DNA of 64,000 nt from Roseofilum acuticapitatum BLCC-M154 (GTDB lineage Bacteria > Cyanobacteriota > Cyanobacteriia > Cyanobacteriales > Desertifilaceae). The translations under genes were made by a program, and so were the position numbers. The stretch's first letter is position 1. Every line of letters begins with the position of its first letter. The stretch lies in assembly GCF_030068475.1 (NCBI RefSeq), contig NZ_JAQOSP010000006.1, positions 186,001 through 250,000 on the forward strand, read 5' to 3'. The notes below the pieces were generated by a model. That model was not told the DNA's origin, ran no database searches, and worked only from the letters and a program-made list of their open reading frames with translations. This document shows, one piece after another, positions 8,769 to 18,545 of the stretch.

Positions 8769-9967
8769 CTCCATCCAAATACCGCGTCCTGCTTGTATCT
8801 TCACAACCCATCCAAAATCCAGCATCCCTGCGATTGATGGCCGTACATCCCCAGTTAGAAATTCTAGTCGCCTACTGTAGTTTACCAGAAGACAAATTAC
8901 ACGCGAGTTCTCTGGCTCAAAATCCTGAATACCTGACCAAAGATGTTTTTGATCTTCCCTTGTTAGAAGGCTATCCCTGGGTGTACGTGCCGAACAAGTC
9001 TCCTCGACCTAATTTAAATAATCCTTTTGGTCTCATTAACCCAGGATTAACTCAATTGGTGAGGGAATTTGACTGTTGTGTGGTTTACGGTCATAATTAC
9101 GTGAGCTTTTGGATGGCAATCCTAGCGGCTAAAACCGCTCGCAAGCCACTGCTGTTAACCACTGATGCCACTTATCTGGAAACTCCAGAAGGGGGAAATT
9201 GGAAACACCCGTTTAAAAAAAGAGTTCTTCCTTACTTATACAATAAAATAGCTGATCAGGTATTAGTCCCCTCTACGGCATCAAAACGGTTTCTTCATTC
9301 CCTAGGTGTTCCAGAAGAACAGATTACGATCACACCGTATGTGGTCGATAATCATTATATTGCCGAAATCGCGCAAAAGAGCGATCGCCTGAAACTCCGA
9401 GAAACGTGGAAAATTCCCCCAGAAGCACTTGTTGCCGTCTTTTGTGCCAAATTTCTACCTCGCAAACGTCCCCAAGACGCTATTCAAGCCTTTGCTGCTG
9501 CCAATGTTCCCAACAGTTACTTAGTCATGGTCGGGGACGGGCCTCTAAGCGAATCCTTAAGAAACCAAGTTAAACAGTTAGGAATCGATGAAAAAGTCCG
9601 ATTTATTGGCATGGTTAAATATTCCTACTTACCAGAAGTGTATGCAGCTAGTGACTTGCTAGTATTTCCCTCAGAACACGAACCCTATGGTTTACCCGTC
9701 AACGAAGCCATGATTTGTGGTATACCCGTTGTAGTCAGCGATCGTATCGGCGCTCGTTACGATCTGGTAGAATCTAACGTAACAGGCTTAGTTTACCCCT
9801 GTGGCAATGTAGATGCCTTAGCAGCTATTCTAAAAGATGCACTAAACAACCGAGACACTCTCAAGCAAATGGGGGAAGCTGCGCGAGAGCGAATGGAAAC
9901 ATGGTCTCCGCATAAGAATGTAGAAGGATTAGTGCAAGCCCTTGAAAAACTCTCAAATCTTCATTAA
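8765..9967 (+). CDS. GT4-family glycosyltransferase
   Basis: A 400-residue GT-B transferase. Near residue 225 it has VFCAKFLPRKRPQDAIQAF, and near residue 300 the donor-site run FPSEHEPYGLPVNEAMICG followed by IPVVVSDRIGARYDLV. The start at 8765 is chosen because its ATG overlaps the preceding stop. An in-frame codon at 8723 would extend 42 bases back into that gene. It forms a coupled pair with the gene before it, suggesting the two act on consecutive residues of the same glycan. Confidence 0.87.
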   Translation: MTPSKYRVLLVSSQPIQNPASLRLMAVHPQLEILVAYCSLPEDKLHASSLAQNPEYLTKDVFDLPLLEGYPWVYVPNKSPRPNLNNPFGLINPGLTQLVREFDCCVVYGHNYVSFWMAILAAKTARKPLLLTTDATYLETPEGGNWKHPFKKRVLPYLYNKIADQVLVPSTASKRFLHSLGVPEEQITITPYVVDNHYIAEIAQKSDRLKLRETWKIPPEALVAVFCAKFLPRKRPQDAIQAFAAANVPNSYLVMVGDGPLSESLRNQVKQLGIDEKVRFIGMVKYSYLPEVYAASDLLVFPSEHEPYGLPVNEAMICGIPVVVSDRIGARYDLVESNVTGLVYPCGNVDALAAILKDALNNRDTLKQMGEAARERMETWSPHKNVEGLVQALEKLSNLH

Positions 9968-9996
9968 ACTTATAGTATATAGGATGAAAATAACTT

Positions 9997-10932
9997 ATGA
10001 ATTTTTCCGAATCTGCACAGAGCAAATACCCTGAAGTTGAAGAACAATCACAAGGAAACATATCAAAAGCTTTAAATAAAATGGCTGAAGGAAAATTTGG
10101 CTACGAAGCATCTACTACCTGTGCTAGCCCTTCAGCAAACTACTTTTGGTATCGTAAGCGCCAAGAAGTAATAAAAATATGTACTCGCAATCTCTATGAT
10201 TTATTGAAATCAACAGATACATCAGAAAATCCTAGCCTATTTGTGGATATTGGATGTGGAGACGGTACTGATCTATTTTTAATCCATAACTTGTTTGTAA
10301 AGCACTCATCTGCCTGGAAGTTTATCGGTTTAGAAGCCAATACAGATTTAGTGCAAATCTGCAAGATGAAGCAGGAATACTACAAAGCAAGTGGGGTTGA
10401 CTTCATGTTTAGCAATGCTATTTCAAAACTTCCTTTTTCAGATGGCGAGGTAAATCTGGTCTATTGCTCCGAAGTGATTGAGCATATTTTGGAACCAGAA
10501 GCATTGTTTCAAGAAATAAAGCGAGTTTTAAAACCAGGGGGGTATCTGTTGCTCACGACCCCCAATCAACCTAATGTGTTTCAAAGGTCGTACTGGATTA
10601 ACAGTCGTCGTCAAAAGATGCAGGAAACAATGCAAGCGATGAAAGTACAACCAGAAAAGCTCCATCAACCCGGAGGAGAAGAAATTTGTATATATGGACA
10701 TATATCTCTGAAAAACAATCAGGAATGGGATGAAATCCTCAGCAAAATTGGTTTTCAGGTTGTGGATAATGGACGAGGGGCTTTAACTTATGGAGGAACA
10801 TATTTTTATGATAATGAATTTATTTTAGGAATTCACTTCCTGTTGCAATCATTACTAGATTTACTTCCCCGAAAGCTCGGGCGTAATTTTTCTGACCAGT
10901 TAATTTGTTTATACAAAGTCAAAGACTCTTAA
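9997..10932 (+). CDS. Class I SAM-dependent methyltransferase
   Basis: A 311-residue protein with the SAM loop FVDIGCGDGTDLFLI near residue 81, an acidic motif FIGLEANTDL near residue 109, and the post-motifs VYCSEVIEHI and EIKRVLKPGGYLLLTTPNQP. The last two are typical of Methyltransf_11/25 enzymes. A C-terminal hydrophobic stretch (FILGIHFLLQSLLDLLP) could associate with the membrane. AGGATG precedes the ATG by about 11 bases. The gene context points to modification of a sugar or lipid carrier, but the acceptor is unknown. Confidence 0.83.
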   Translation: MNFSESAQSKYPEVEEQSQGNISKALNKMAEGKFGYEASTTCASPSANYFWYRKRQEVIKICTRNLYDLLKSTDTSENPSLFVDIGCGDGTDLFLIHNLFVKHSSAWKFIGLEANTDLVQICKMKQEYYKASGVDFMFSNAISKLPFSDGEVNLVYCSEVIEHILEPEALFQEIKRVLKPGGYLLLTTPNQPNVFQRSYWINSRRQKMQETMQAMKVQPEKLHQPGGEEICIYGHISLKNNQEWDEILSKIGFQVVDNGRGALTYGGTYFYDNEFILGIHFLLQSLLDLLPRKLGRNFSDQLICLYKVKDS

Positions 10933-10962
10933 AAAGTTGATTATTGTGATAATTAATTAGCA

Positions 10963-11973
10963 ATGAAAATCTTGATGTATTCTCCATCATTTTACCCTAA
11001 AATTGGAGGACTAGAAACTGTTGTATTGATTCTCGCTCGAGAATTTGTCGAGTGTGGGTACAGCCTCAAAGTTATATCATCTACACCTGCTAACGACGAA
11101 AAAAAATTCCCATTTGAAGTAATTAGACGACCATCACTCTATCAATTATTACAGTTAACTCATTGGTGCGATGTATTTTTTCAAGGAAATATTAGCCTTA
11201 AGGGAATTTGGCCCTTGTTACTCGTACACAAACCTTTAGTGGTTACTCACCAAAGTTGGTATCAGCGTTTGAATGGAACCTTAAGCTGGCAAGATCATTT
11301 GAAAAACCTGGTAACTCGCTTTTCCACCAACATTTGTGCTAGTCATGCCTTAGCAGAGCGAATAACAAGCCCTTCAACCGTTATTCCCAATCCTTATCGC
11401 CAAGATATATTTTATGAAATACCAGAGATTAAACGAGATAAAGAACTTGTTTTTTTAGGACGCTTAGTCTCCGACAAAGGAGCAGATTTACTTCTGGATG
11501 CAATAGCCAACCTTAAAGCCTTGGGACTCACTCCTAAATTAACCCTCATTGGTAGCGGCCCTGAAGAAGCAAACTTACGTCAACAAGTCAAACGATTAGA
11601 TATTAACCATCAAGTCGAGTTTGCTGGGGTCAAATTCGATCAAGAACTCGCTCAAGCATTGAATGCCCATCAAATTCTTATTGTTCCCTCTCGTTGGGAG
11701 GAACCATTCGGGATTGTAGCACTAGAAGGTATTGCTTGCGGTTGTGTTGTTGTCGGGTCAGATGGAGGAGGATTAAAAGAGGCTATTGGTTCTTGCGGTT
11801 TGACTTTCCCCAATGGAAATGTACAAGCCTTAACCGAAATATTGATAGAACTCTTGACAGGTAAAACTCTACTCTCAAAATATCGGGAAAATGCTATATC
11901 CCATTTATCTCGTCATACTAGCACCGCCGTAGCACAAGGATACTTAGAAATACTAGAGAGGGTAGTAACGTGA
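10963..11973 (+). CDS. GT4-family glycosyltransferase
   Basis: A 336-residue GT-B transferase with a textbook N-terminus (YSPSFYPKIGGLETVV), VFLGRLVSDKGADLLLDAI near residue 162 and the donor site SRWEEPFGIVALEGIACG with VVVGSDGGGLKEAIG. Its TGA overlaps the GTG start of the following polymerase-like gene (GTGA at 11970-11973). The two products are therefore probably made together. Confidence 0.88.
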   Translation: MKILMYSPSFYPKIGGLETVVLILAREFVECGYSLKVISSTPANDEKKFPFEVIRRPSLYQLLQLTHWCDVFFQGNISLKGIWPLLLVHKPLVVTHQSWYQRLNGTLSWQDHLKNLVTRFSTNICASHALAERITSPSTVIPNPYRQDIFYEIPEIKRDKELVFLGRLVSDKGADLLLDAIANLKALGLTPKLTLIGSGPEEANLRQQVKRLDINHQVEFAGVKFDQELAQALNAHQILIVPSRWEEPFGIVALEGIACGCVVVGSDGGGLKEAIGSCGLTFPNGNVQALTEILIELLTGKTLLSKYRENAISHLSRHTSTAVAQGYLEILERVVT

Positions 11974-13391
11974 CACTCATTATTGCTCCAATTGCTGTTT
12001 TAGTTATTGTATATCTATCCTGTCTTGACTGGCGGCGTTCTGTCAAAACCGTATTGCTCTTAGTCGTAATTGAAGGAGCATTACGAAAATGGGTATTGCC
12101 CCAAGCCAGCGAACTTATTTACTTTCTCAAAGACATTGTATTATTTGGAGCTTACATTCAATACTACGCCTTATCCAAATCAAGTAATAAATTTCCGACC
12201 ATTAAACAACCCTTTGTTCATATACTTCTTTTTCTGATATTTAGTTGGTGTCTGTTTCATACGTTTAATCCTAGTTTAGGGTCTCCTATAATAGGACTGT
12301 GGGGCTTGAGAAACTATTTTTATTATCTTCCATTGATATGGATGATGCCCAATTTGTTCCCATCTGAAGAAGAACTATACAATTTTCTGCGATCTCATCT
12401 GCTTCTAGTTATTCCAGTTGGACTTTTAGGAATTGCACAATTTTTTAGTCCAGCTTCCAGCCCAATCAATGTATACGCTCCTGGACAAGAAGCATCAACA
12501 GGTATTGCTACATTTGGGGTTTCTTCTACTGCCAGAATTACTGGAACATTTTCCTATATCAATAACTATGTGCCCTATTTATTAGTATGTTTTTCTTTAT
12601 TAATTTCTTTACTCTCGCAAAAACTAGAAAAAAAACAGTACAAAATATTAATAATTGAGATGCTTCTGGTAGTTATAAATTCCTTCATGACCGGCTCTCG
12701 TACCATAATTTTTGGTTCAGTTTTATTTGTTATTGGTTATGTGTTTATAAAAGGAATCAATCAGTTTTCAAGTATCCTACGACTTCTGAAATGGATTGCA
12801 CCTCCAGGTTTGATTTTCTTGGTAATTGTATCCATAATATTTTATGAAAGAATCAATCAAATATTGGACAGGATATTATTAACTAATGATGTAGTGCTTA
12901 GGTTATCCCTACTTTTTCAAGAACCCATTCATAATACAGGAATTAAACTATTAGATGGTTTTGGCCCAGGTTCCACTCACCAAGCCACTGGGATTTTACG
13001 ATCTGTTCTGCGATTACCAACTGGTGAAGTGATTCCGGTAGGCTATGAGTCAGAAATGGGCAGAATTATTCTAGAAATCGGGCCCATAGGATTTATTTTT
13101 TGGTATGGATTGAGAATTGGAATTATGATCGCCTTGTTAGCCCTAGTATGGAAATTAAAACGCCCATTGCTGCGGGATTTAGCTCTATCAGCTTTCTTGA
13201 TTCACTTAATTTGGCTACCTGGGCAATTAGTTTTTCACAACACCTTCTCAGTTTACTATTGGTTCCTTAGTAGTTTTATCTTTTTATTGCCTTATTTAGA
13301 ACAGGTTGAAAACTGGCGAAAACAACACCATTTATTACATCAGTATGACCAATTTTCGTATTTCTCTGATTCATCCTACGGGGAATCCTAA
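11970..13391 (+). CDS. O-antigen polymerase or ligase-like membrane protein (Wzy/WaaL type)
   Basis: A 473-residue protein with about ten to twelve hydrophobic segments. It has the EGALRKWVLP motif after the second segment and a large extracytoplasmic loop at about residues 285-360 containing GFGPGSTHQATG and GYESEMGRI. This layout fits Wzy polymerases and O-antigen ligases, which join undecaprenyl-linked repeat units or transfer the glycan outside the membrane. The start is the GTG at 11970, overlapping the upstream stop. It is the only polymerase or ligase candidate in the locus. Sequence alone cannot decide between polymerase and ligase. Confidence 0.75.
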   Translation: MTLIIAPIAVLVIVYLSCLDWRRSVKTVLLLVVIEGALRKWVLPQASELIYFLKDIVLFGAYIQYYALSKSSNKFPTIKQPFVHILLFLIFSWCLFHTFNPSLGSPIIGLWGLRNYFYYLPLIWMMPNLFPSEEELYNFLRSHLLLVIPVGLLGIAQFFSPASSPINVYAPGQEASTGIATFGVSSTARITGTFSYINNYVPYLLVCFSLLISLLSQKLEKKQYKILIIEMLLVVINSFMTGSRTIIFGSVLFVIGYVFIKGINQFSSILRLLKWIAPPGLIFLVIVSIIFYERINQILDRILLTNDVVLRLSLLFQEPIHNTGIKLLDGFGPGSTHQATGILRSVLRLPTGEVIPVGYESEMGRIILEIGPIGFIFWYGLRIGIMIALLALVWKLKRPLLRDLALSAFLIHLIWLPGQLVFHNTFSVYYWFLSSFIFLLPYLEQVENWRKQHHLLHQYDQFSYFSDSSYGES

Positions 13392-14622
13392 TTCTCGTCA
13401 ATCGGCATTAGCATTAGAAGAGGCTGAATTTTTGTATGAAGTCATAACGACTATAGCCTATAACCCAGAATCCGAAAATTGGAAGTTATTAAATGGACTG
13501 CCTACAGGTATTAAAAACCGAATTACTGATGAATTGAAGAGACGCAGTTGGGTAATGCCAGGGGGAACTCCAATTCGGACTCATTTGTGGCAGGAAATTC
13601 TCCGAGTTGCTCTGGTTCGCAGTGGTTTACCGCGTCGTCTAGGGATTAACAATCAACGATTAACGGATTGGATTTACACCTCCATCGATCGCCACGTTGC
13701 CCAATCTCACCTTAATAGACTTGATGGAGTTTATGCTTATGAAGACGGAGCAGCTACCACATTTCAAGCCGCTAAATCACAAGGAATTCTCTGTTTATAC
13801 GATCTGCCGATCCTCTTCTATCAGATGAGTCGCCAGATTCAATCAGAAGAAGCCGAACTCTTTCCCGATCTGGCTCCCTCCTTACAAGCAGCTAAAGAAC
13901 CGGAATGGAAACTCAGACGTAAAGAACAAGAAATTGAACTAGCTGACCATATTTTTGTGGCTTCTTCTATTACCCGTAAATCCCTCCTCAATTTTGGTGT
14001 CAATCCAGAAAAAATTACTGTCATCCCCTATGGCGCTCCCCTAGATTATTTTCATCCCCAACCCAAAAAAGATACTTGTTTCCGCGCCCTCTATGTTGGT
14101 CGTGTCGAACCGCGAAAAGGAATTCACTATCTTTTACAAGCTTGGAAAAACTTAAATTTCTCCGATGCAGAACTATGCTTGATTGGTATCAATGAATTTC
14201 CCTCTGGCTGGCTGGATCAATATCAAGACCTGTTTCGATATATTCCCCCCGTTCCCCACTATTCTCTGAATCAATATTACAGTTCTGCTAGTGTTTTTGT
14301 CTTTCCCTCGTTAGTTGAGGGATTTGGCTTAGTCCTACTCGAAGCCATGGCCTGTGGTATACCTGTGATTACAACACCTAATACGGCAGGGCCTGATATA
14401 ATTACTGATGGCGTGGAAGGATTTATCATTCCTATTCGGGATGTTGCAGCTATTCAAGAAAAACTTGATTGGTGTTACCATCATCCTCTTGAATTAGCTC
14501 AAATGGGAAAAGCAGCCAGGAAAAAAGCAGAACAACTCACTTGGTCTCAATATCGGCAACGATTAACATCTTCCATGTCTGATATCATGAGCCAAAAGTG
14601 CTTGAATTCAAGCAACAGTTAA
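13345..14622 (+). CDS. GT4-family glycosyltransferase
   Basis: About 425 residues. An unusual N-terminal block of some 210 residues (starting ISLIHPTGNPNSRQSALALE) leads into a standard GT-B C-terminal half: ALYVGRVEPRKGIHYLLQAW and the donor site VEGFGLVLLEAMACGIPVIT. The start at 13345 overlaps the upstream gene by 47 bases. An in-frame codon at 13306 would overlap further. The length and N-terminus match a cyanobacterial subgroup that begins with HPTGN. Confidence 0.84.
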   Translation: MTNFRISLIHPTGNPNSRQSALALEEAEFLYEVITTIAYNPESENWKLLNGLPTGIKNRITDELKRRSWVMPGGTPIRTHLWQEILRVALVRSGLPRRLGINNQRLTDWIYTSIDRHVAQSHLNRLDGVYAYEDGAATTFQAAKSQGILCLYDLPILFYQMSRQIQSEEAELFPDLAPSLQAAKEPEWKLRRKEQEIELADHIFVASSITRKSLLNFGVNPEKITVIPYGAPLDYFHPQPKKDTCFRALYVGRVEPRKGIHYLLQAWKNLNFSDAELCLIGINEFPSGWLDQYQDLFRYIPPVPHYSLNQYYSSASVFVFPSLVEGFGLVLLEAMACGIPVITTPNTAGPDIITDGVEGFIIPIRDVAAIQEKLDWCYHHPLELAQMGKAARKKAEQLTWSQYRQRLTSSMSDIMSQKCLNSSNS

Positions 14623-14687
14623 GATGCTCACGAGTGTTTTAGAAAAATTAGTAATACTGAACTCATTTATATTTAAAAATCATATTG

Positions 14688-15851
14688 ATGTCCAACTCTA
14701 AAACAATCAATTATTATCACTTGTGGTTTCCCAATATGTTTGGGTTTAAGGGCGGGATTCAGGTTTATTCTGCCTTTTTACTACAAGCGCTACAAAATTT
14801 GTATCGAGATCGCCACTATCAGGTATACCTTAAGCACGATACTCAATCTTCCCCCGATCTAGGTTATTGGCCTCAAACGGATTTCCATTTTACAGGTCAA
14901 ATTCCTCTCTCCTGGCGCACACCGGCTTTTGCGGCTCAGATTTTACTATCAGGATTATGGCGTTCTCCAGAGTTAGTGATAACCAGTCATTTAAACTTTA
15001 CACCGGTCGCCTACTGGCTGAAACGCTTCAGAGGTATTCCTTATTGGACGATCGCCCATGGAGTAGAAGCGTGGAACATTGAGAGTCCCATCCTTAAAAC
15101 TGCACTACGTCATGCCGATCGCATTCTCGCCGTCAGTAAGTACACTCGCGATCGCCTCCTCAAAGAACAAGACTTGAATCCAGAACGGGTTTTACTCCTT
15201 CCCAATACCTTTGATAGCGATCGCTTTACCATTGCCCCCAAACCGCCTTACCTACTGCAACGCTATGGTTTTTCTCCAGAAACGAAAATCCTATTAACCG
15301 TTTGCCGCTTAGATAGCCAAGAACAATATAAAGGCTACGATCGCATTCTAGAAGCCCTGCCCACCATCCTCCCACAGGTTCCCAACCTTCATTATCTGAT
15401 TGTCGGCAAAGGGGATGACCGTCCCCGCGTGGAAACCCTAATTCAACAACTGAATCTACAAAAGTACGTCACCCTAGCCGGTTTTATTCCCGATGAAGAA
15501 TTGTGCGACCACTACAATCTCTGCGATCTCTTTGCCATGCCCAGTAAAGGAGAAGGATTTGGCATCGTCTATTTAGAAGCCTTAGCCTGCGGTAAACCCA
15601 CATTAGGAGGGAACCAAGACGGGGCACTAGATGCCCTCTGTAACGGTAAACTAGGAGCATTAGTCAATCCCGATCGCGTCGAAGAAATTGCCCAAACTCT
15701 CATCCAGATTTTACAACGACAATATCCCAATCCACTGATGTATGAACCGGAAGCCTTACGACAACAAGTCATTGAAACCTTTGGATTTGAACAGTTTCAG
15801 CAAACCCTAGAAGCGCTAATGGAAACGTCTCCCCTAGGAGGTCATCCGTGA
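14688..15851 (+). CDS. GT4-family glycosyltransferase
   Basis: A 387-residue GT-B transferase with GFKGGIQVYSAFLLQAL near residue 19, VCRLDSQEQYKGYDRILEAL near residue 207 and the donor motif KGEGFGIVYLEALACGKPTL near residue 287. The ATG at 14688 is preferred over the adjacent TTG at 14685. Its TGA overlaps the GTG of the next gene (GTGA at 15848-15851). HIP1 octamers are dense here, as in the core genome, in contrast to the first 7.5 kb. Confidence 0.88.
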   Translation: MSNSKTINYYHLWFPNMFGFKGGIQVYSAFLLQALQNLYRDRHYQVYLKHDTQSSPDLGYWPQTDFHFTGQIPLSWRTPAFAAQILLSGLWRSPELVITSHLNFTPVAYWLKRFRGIPYWTIAHGVEAWNIESPILKTALRHADRILAVSKYTRDRLLKEQDLNPERVLLLPNTFDSDRFTIAPKPPYLLQRYGFSPETKILLTVCRLDSQEQYKGYDRILEALPTILPQVPNLHYLIVGKGDDRPRVETLIQQLNLQKYVTLAGFIPDEELCDHYNLCDLFAMPSKGEGFGIVYLEALACGKPTLGGNQDGALDALCNGKLGALVNPDRVEEIAQTLIQILQRQYPNPLMYEPEALRQQVIETFGFEQFQQTLEALMETSPLGGHP

Positions 15852-17050
15852 AAGTTCTCCATGTGATTCCTTCTTTATCCCCCAGTCGAGGGGGGCCCAC
15901 CGAAGTCGCTCTCAACTTAGTTAAGTACCTCAGACAATCTGGAGTGGATGCCGAGATTGCCACGACTAATGACAATGGAGCAGAAAACGCCCAACTCCTT
16001 GATGTTCCCCTCAACCAAAGAGTTGACTATCGTGGGGTTCCGGTCTGGTTTTTGTCTCTAGCTTCTCCACCCAATCAAGGTGTTTCTTTAGGGCGCGATC
16101 GCGGATTTCTCTTCTCTCCTGCCCTCACTCGATGGCTGTGGCAAAATGTCCCTAACTATGACATTCTCGATAACCATTATCTTTTTTCCTACGCTTCTAC
16201 CTGTGCTGGGGCGATCGCCCGTTGGCATAAAGTCCCTTACACCGTCCGTACCATGGGCCAACTCTCCCCCTGGGCCCTAGCCCAAAGTCGTCGCAAAAAA
16301 CAACTCTATAGCCTTCTTATCGAACGCCGTACCCTCAATCAAGCCGCCGCCATCCACTGTACCTCCAACGGAGAAGCTCTAGATGTCCGCAATTATGGCA
16401 TTACTGCCCCTACTGTAACCATTCCCCTAGGTGTAGATCTTCCAGAAATACAACCCGATGCTAAAGCTAAACTTCGGGCAAAATATGATATTCCTTTAGA
16501 CGCGACAATTATCTTATTTCTCTCGCGCCTGCATTATAAAAAGCGCCCAGATCTGTTAATCGAAGCACTCCATCAAGTTCAATCTAAACGTCCTAATCTT
16601 TATCTCCTCCTTGCCGGTTCTGGAGATCCTGAATATATCGAACAATTAAAACAATTACTCCATCAGTTAGACTTACACCATTGCACCCGATTTACCGGCT
16701 TTGTCACAGGACAAGACAAAGATTTAGTCCTTCAAGGCTCAGATCTGTTTGTCCTTCCTTCCTTTTCTGAAAACTTCGGTATTGCCGTCGTCGAAGCCAT
16801 GGCTGCGGGTTTACCCGTAATTATTACCCCAGAAGTACAAATTGCTCCAGAAATTGAGCAGGCAAACGCTGGGTTAATTGTAGAGGGTAATAGAGAATTT
16901 GTAGCCAGTGCAATTGCTCAGTTACTGGCATCAGATAGCAAACTACTCGGTCAGAATGCTCAAACTTTAGTTAAAAAATGCTATTCTTGGCCAGCCATTG
17001 CAGAACAGCTGGCTGGCGTTGATCATTCTCTAATTCAAAAATATACTTAA
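15848..17050 (+). CDS. GT4-family glycosyltransferase
   Basis: A 400-residue GT-B transferase with SPSRGGPTEVALNLVKYL at the N-terminus, LFLSRLHYKKRPDLLIEAL near residue 215 and the donor-binding ENFGIAVVEAMAAGLPVIIT near residue 308. It starts at a GTG coupled to the previous stop. It converges with the minus-strand FkbM gene, sharing four bases at their stop codons (17047-17050). No room remains there for a conventional terminator. It is the last plus-strand gene of the glycan locus. Confidence 0.88.
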   Translation: MKVLHVIPSLSPSRGGPTEVALNLVKYLRQSGVDAEIATTNDNGAENAQLLDVPLNQRVDYRGVPVWFLSLASPPNQGVSLGRDRGFLFSPALTRWLWQNVPNYDILDNHYLFSYASTCAGAIARWHKVPYTVRTMGQLSPWALAQSRRKKQLYSLLIERRTLNQAAAIHCTSNGEALDVRNYGITAPTVTIPLGVDLPEIQPDAKAKLRAKYDIPLDATIILFLSRLHYKKRPDLLIEALHQVQSKRPNLYLLLAGSGDPEYIEQLKQLLHQLDLHHCTRFTGFVTGQDKDLVLQGSDLFVLPSFSENFGIAVVEAMAAGLPVIITPEVQIAPEIEQANAGLIVEGNREFVASAIAQLLASDSKLLGQNAQTLVKKCYSWPAIAEQLAGVDHSLIQKYT

Positions 17051-17913
17051 TGACTAAGTTCAGCAAGGATATTAGACCAACCTTTGATTTTATATTCATT
17101 AAAAGGTTCTAAATATCCTGGTTTATTAATTAAACTAATTGAATACCCAAAATTCTTCAAAACTGATATAGCTTCATGCCATTGGCCATGACCTACTTCC
17201 ATAAATATATTATGAATGAGTTTACCAGCTAATAAATTTTCTGCACCTTTCAGAACAGAGAGTTCATGACCTTCCACATCAACTTTAAGTAAATGAATAT
17301 TCTCAACATCATTTATACTACACCAAGTATCCAAGTCAACAGTCTCCACTTCAATGGCGTTCTCTAATTTTTTTTTCGGTGAACCTCGATTTAATAAATG
17401 ACTAAACATCCCCTTTCCTCTAGGAGGAAGAACCATAGACTTAATACCTTGATTATTGCTGGCAGCTAGTGGTACAACTGAAATTTCCGAATAATTATTA
17501 ATGTCTCTATTGTGTTTTAGTTTACTACATTCTATCGGATTAGGTTCAAAAGCAAAAATTTCCACTCCTGACAATTCGTTTTGACGAGAGTAAGCAGCAC
17601 TTAAGAGACTATATAACCCCATATTTGCTCCAACATCCAAAATCACTATATTATCCCTATTAAGTAGCTTTTTCCACCACTTTAACTCAGCCCATTCATA
17701 TTGCCCTCTATAGAACAGTGAGCCGACACTTATATCTTCGGGTAGAGCTTCTATCTCAAATCCATATTCGGTTTCAAATCTCAACCAAGGCTGACGTTCA
17801 GCATAGAGTTTCCAAACTAACCTTCGCCACAATGCCATGATAGGATTTCTATAAAACTGTGGATGCTTAAGTAAGCCTAGTCTCATTTTGAGTAACTCAT
17901 AGTTTCTATTCAT
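17047..17913 (-). CDS. FkbM-family SAM-dependent methyltransferase
   Basis: A 288-residue protein with SAM loop LDVGANMGLYSLLSA near residue 93, acidic motif IFAFEPNPIECSKL and family motif LLKVDVEGHELSVLKGAENL. It likely O-methylates a glycan hydroxyl. It is the last gene of a minus-strand trio (GT61, class I methyltransferase, FkbM) that faces the main plus-strand array. The 27-base gap to the gene upstream makes co-transcription likely. The basic N-terminal 60 residues may mediate membrane association. Confidence 0.87.
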   Translation of the reverse strand: MNRNYELLKMRLGLLKHPQFYRNPIMALWRRLVWKLYAERQPWLRFETEYGFEIEALPEDISVGSLFYRGQYEWAELKWWKKLLNRDNIVILDVGANMGLYSLLSAAYSRQNELSGVEIFAFEPNPIECSKLKHNRDINNYSEISVVPLAASNNQGIKSMVLPPRGKGMFSHLLNRGSPKKKLENAIEVETVDLDTWCSINDVENIHLLKVDVEGHELSVLKGAENLLAGKLIHNIFMEVGHGQWHEAISVLKNFGYSISLINKPGYLEPFNEYKIKGWSNILAELSH

Positions 17914-17940
17914 AAGTTTTAGATCATCTTTGTTGGCTAG

Positions 17941-18528
17941 TTATTTACGGGCGATCGCCCAAACTGTAATTGGAAAATTTTCCTCGTTATGGAGTTTACT
18001 AAATATGCCCCATCCTCGTGCTGACCATTTTCTGAAATTGGCATTAATGCAAGCACGATTGCCCCACGATCCTGTTTTAATTTTATCGAGTTCAAAACCA
18101 CATTCTGCTAATAGATACTTCAAACCCGTTTCTGTCCATCTAGAACAATCAATGGGGTCGTTATGAATACGAACTAAAAATGGGGTGCTAATAATAAAAT
18201 ATCCTCCTTCATTGAGCATTTTATAGACATTTTGACCTGCTCTGTAAGGCCACAGTAAATGTTCAAATACTTGATCGGCCATAATTAAATCGAAGCGTTG
18301 GTCTAAACAATCTTTACAAATGTCATATTCTGGATAGTCAAATTTTGTATAAGATTTGAATGTTATATTTTCTAAGGTGTTTCCTGATATTTCTAAAGCA
18401 TTTAATGTAGAAGGATCAAGCGATTCAATGAAGTTAAAGCATTCTTTCAACATGACCACTTTAGACCATAAAGTTAAGTCATACTTTGCAATTCTTTTTA
18501 ATTTATCTTTGGAATCTTTAGATATCAT
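17941..18528 (-). CDS. Class I methyltransferase-domain protein, shortened SAM loop
   Basis: A 195-residue protein. The region where the glycine-rich SAM loop is expected reads ALEISGNTLEN instead of the usual GxGxG. Later motifs are clear: FDLIMADQVFEHLLWP and MLNEGGYFIISTPF. A C-terminal segment with SRWTETGLKYLLAECGF resembles sugar or lipid-carrier methyltransferases. SAM binding is plausible but should not be assumed. It is 17 bases downstream of the GT61 gene and probably shares its transcript. Confidence 0.7.
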   Translation of the reverse strand: MISKDSKDKLKRIAKYDLTLWSKVVMLKECFNFIESLDPSTLNALEISGNTLENITFKSYTKFDYPEYDICKDCLDQRFDLIMADQVFEHLLWPYRAGQNVYKMLNEGGYFIISTPFLVRIHNDPIDCSRWTETGLKYLLAECGFELDKIKTGSWGNRACINANFRKWSARGWGIFSKLHNEENFPITVWAIARK

Positions 18529-18545
18529 AATTTATAGAACTCTAG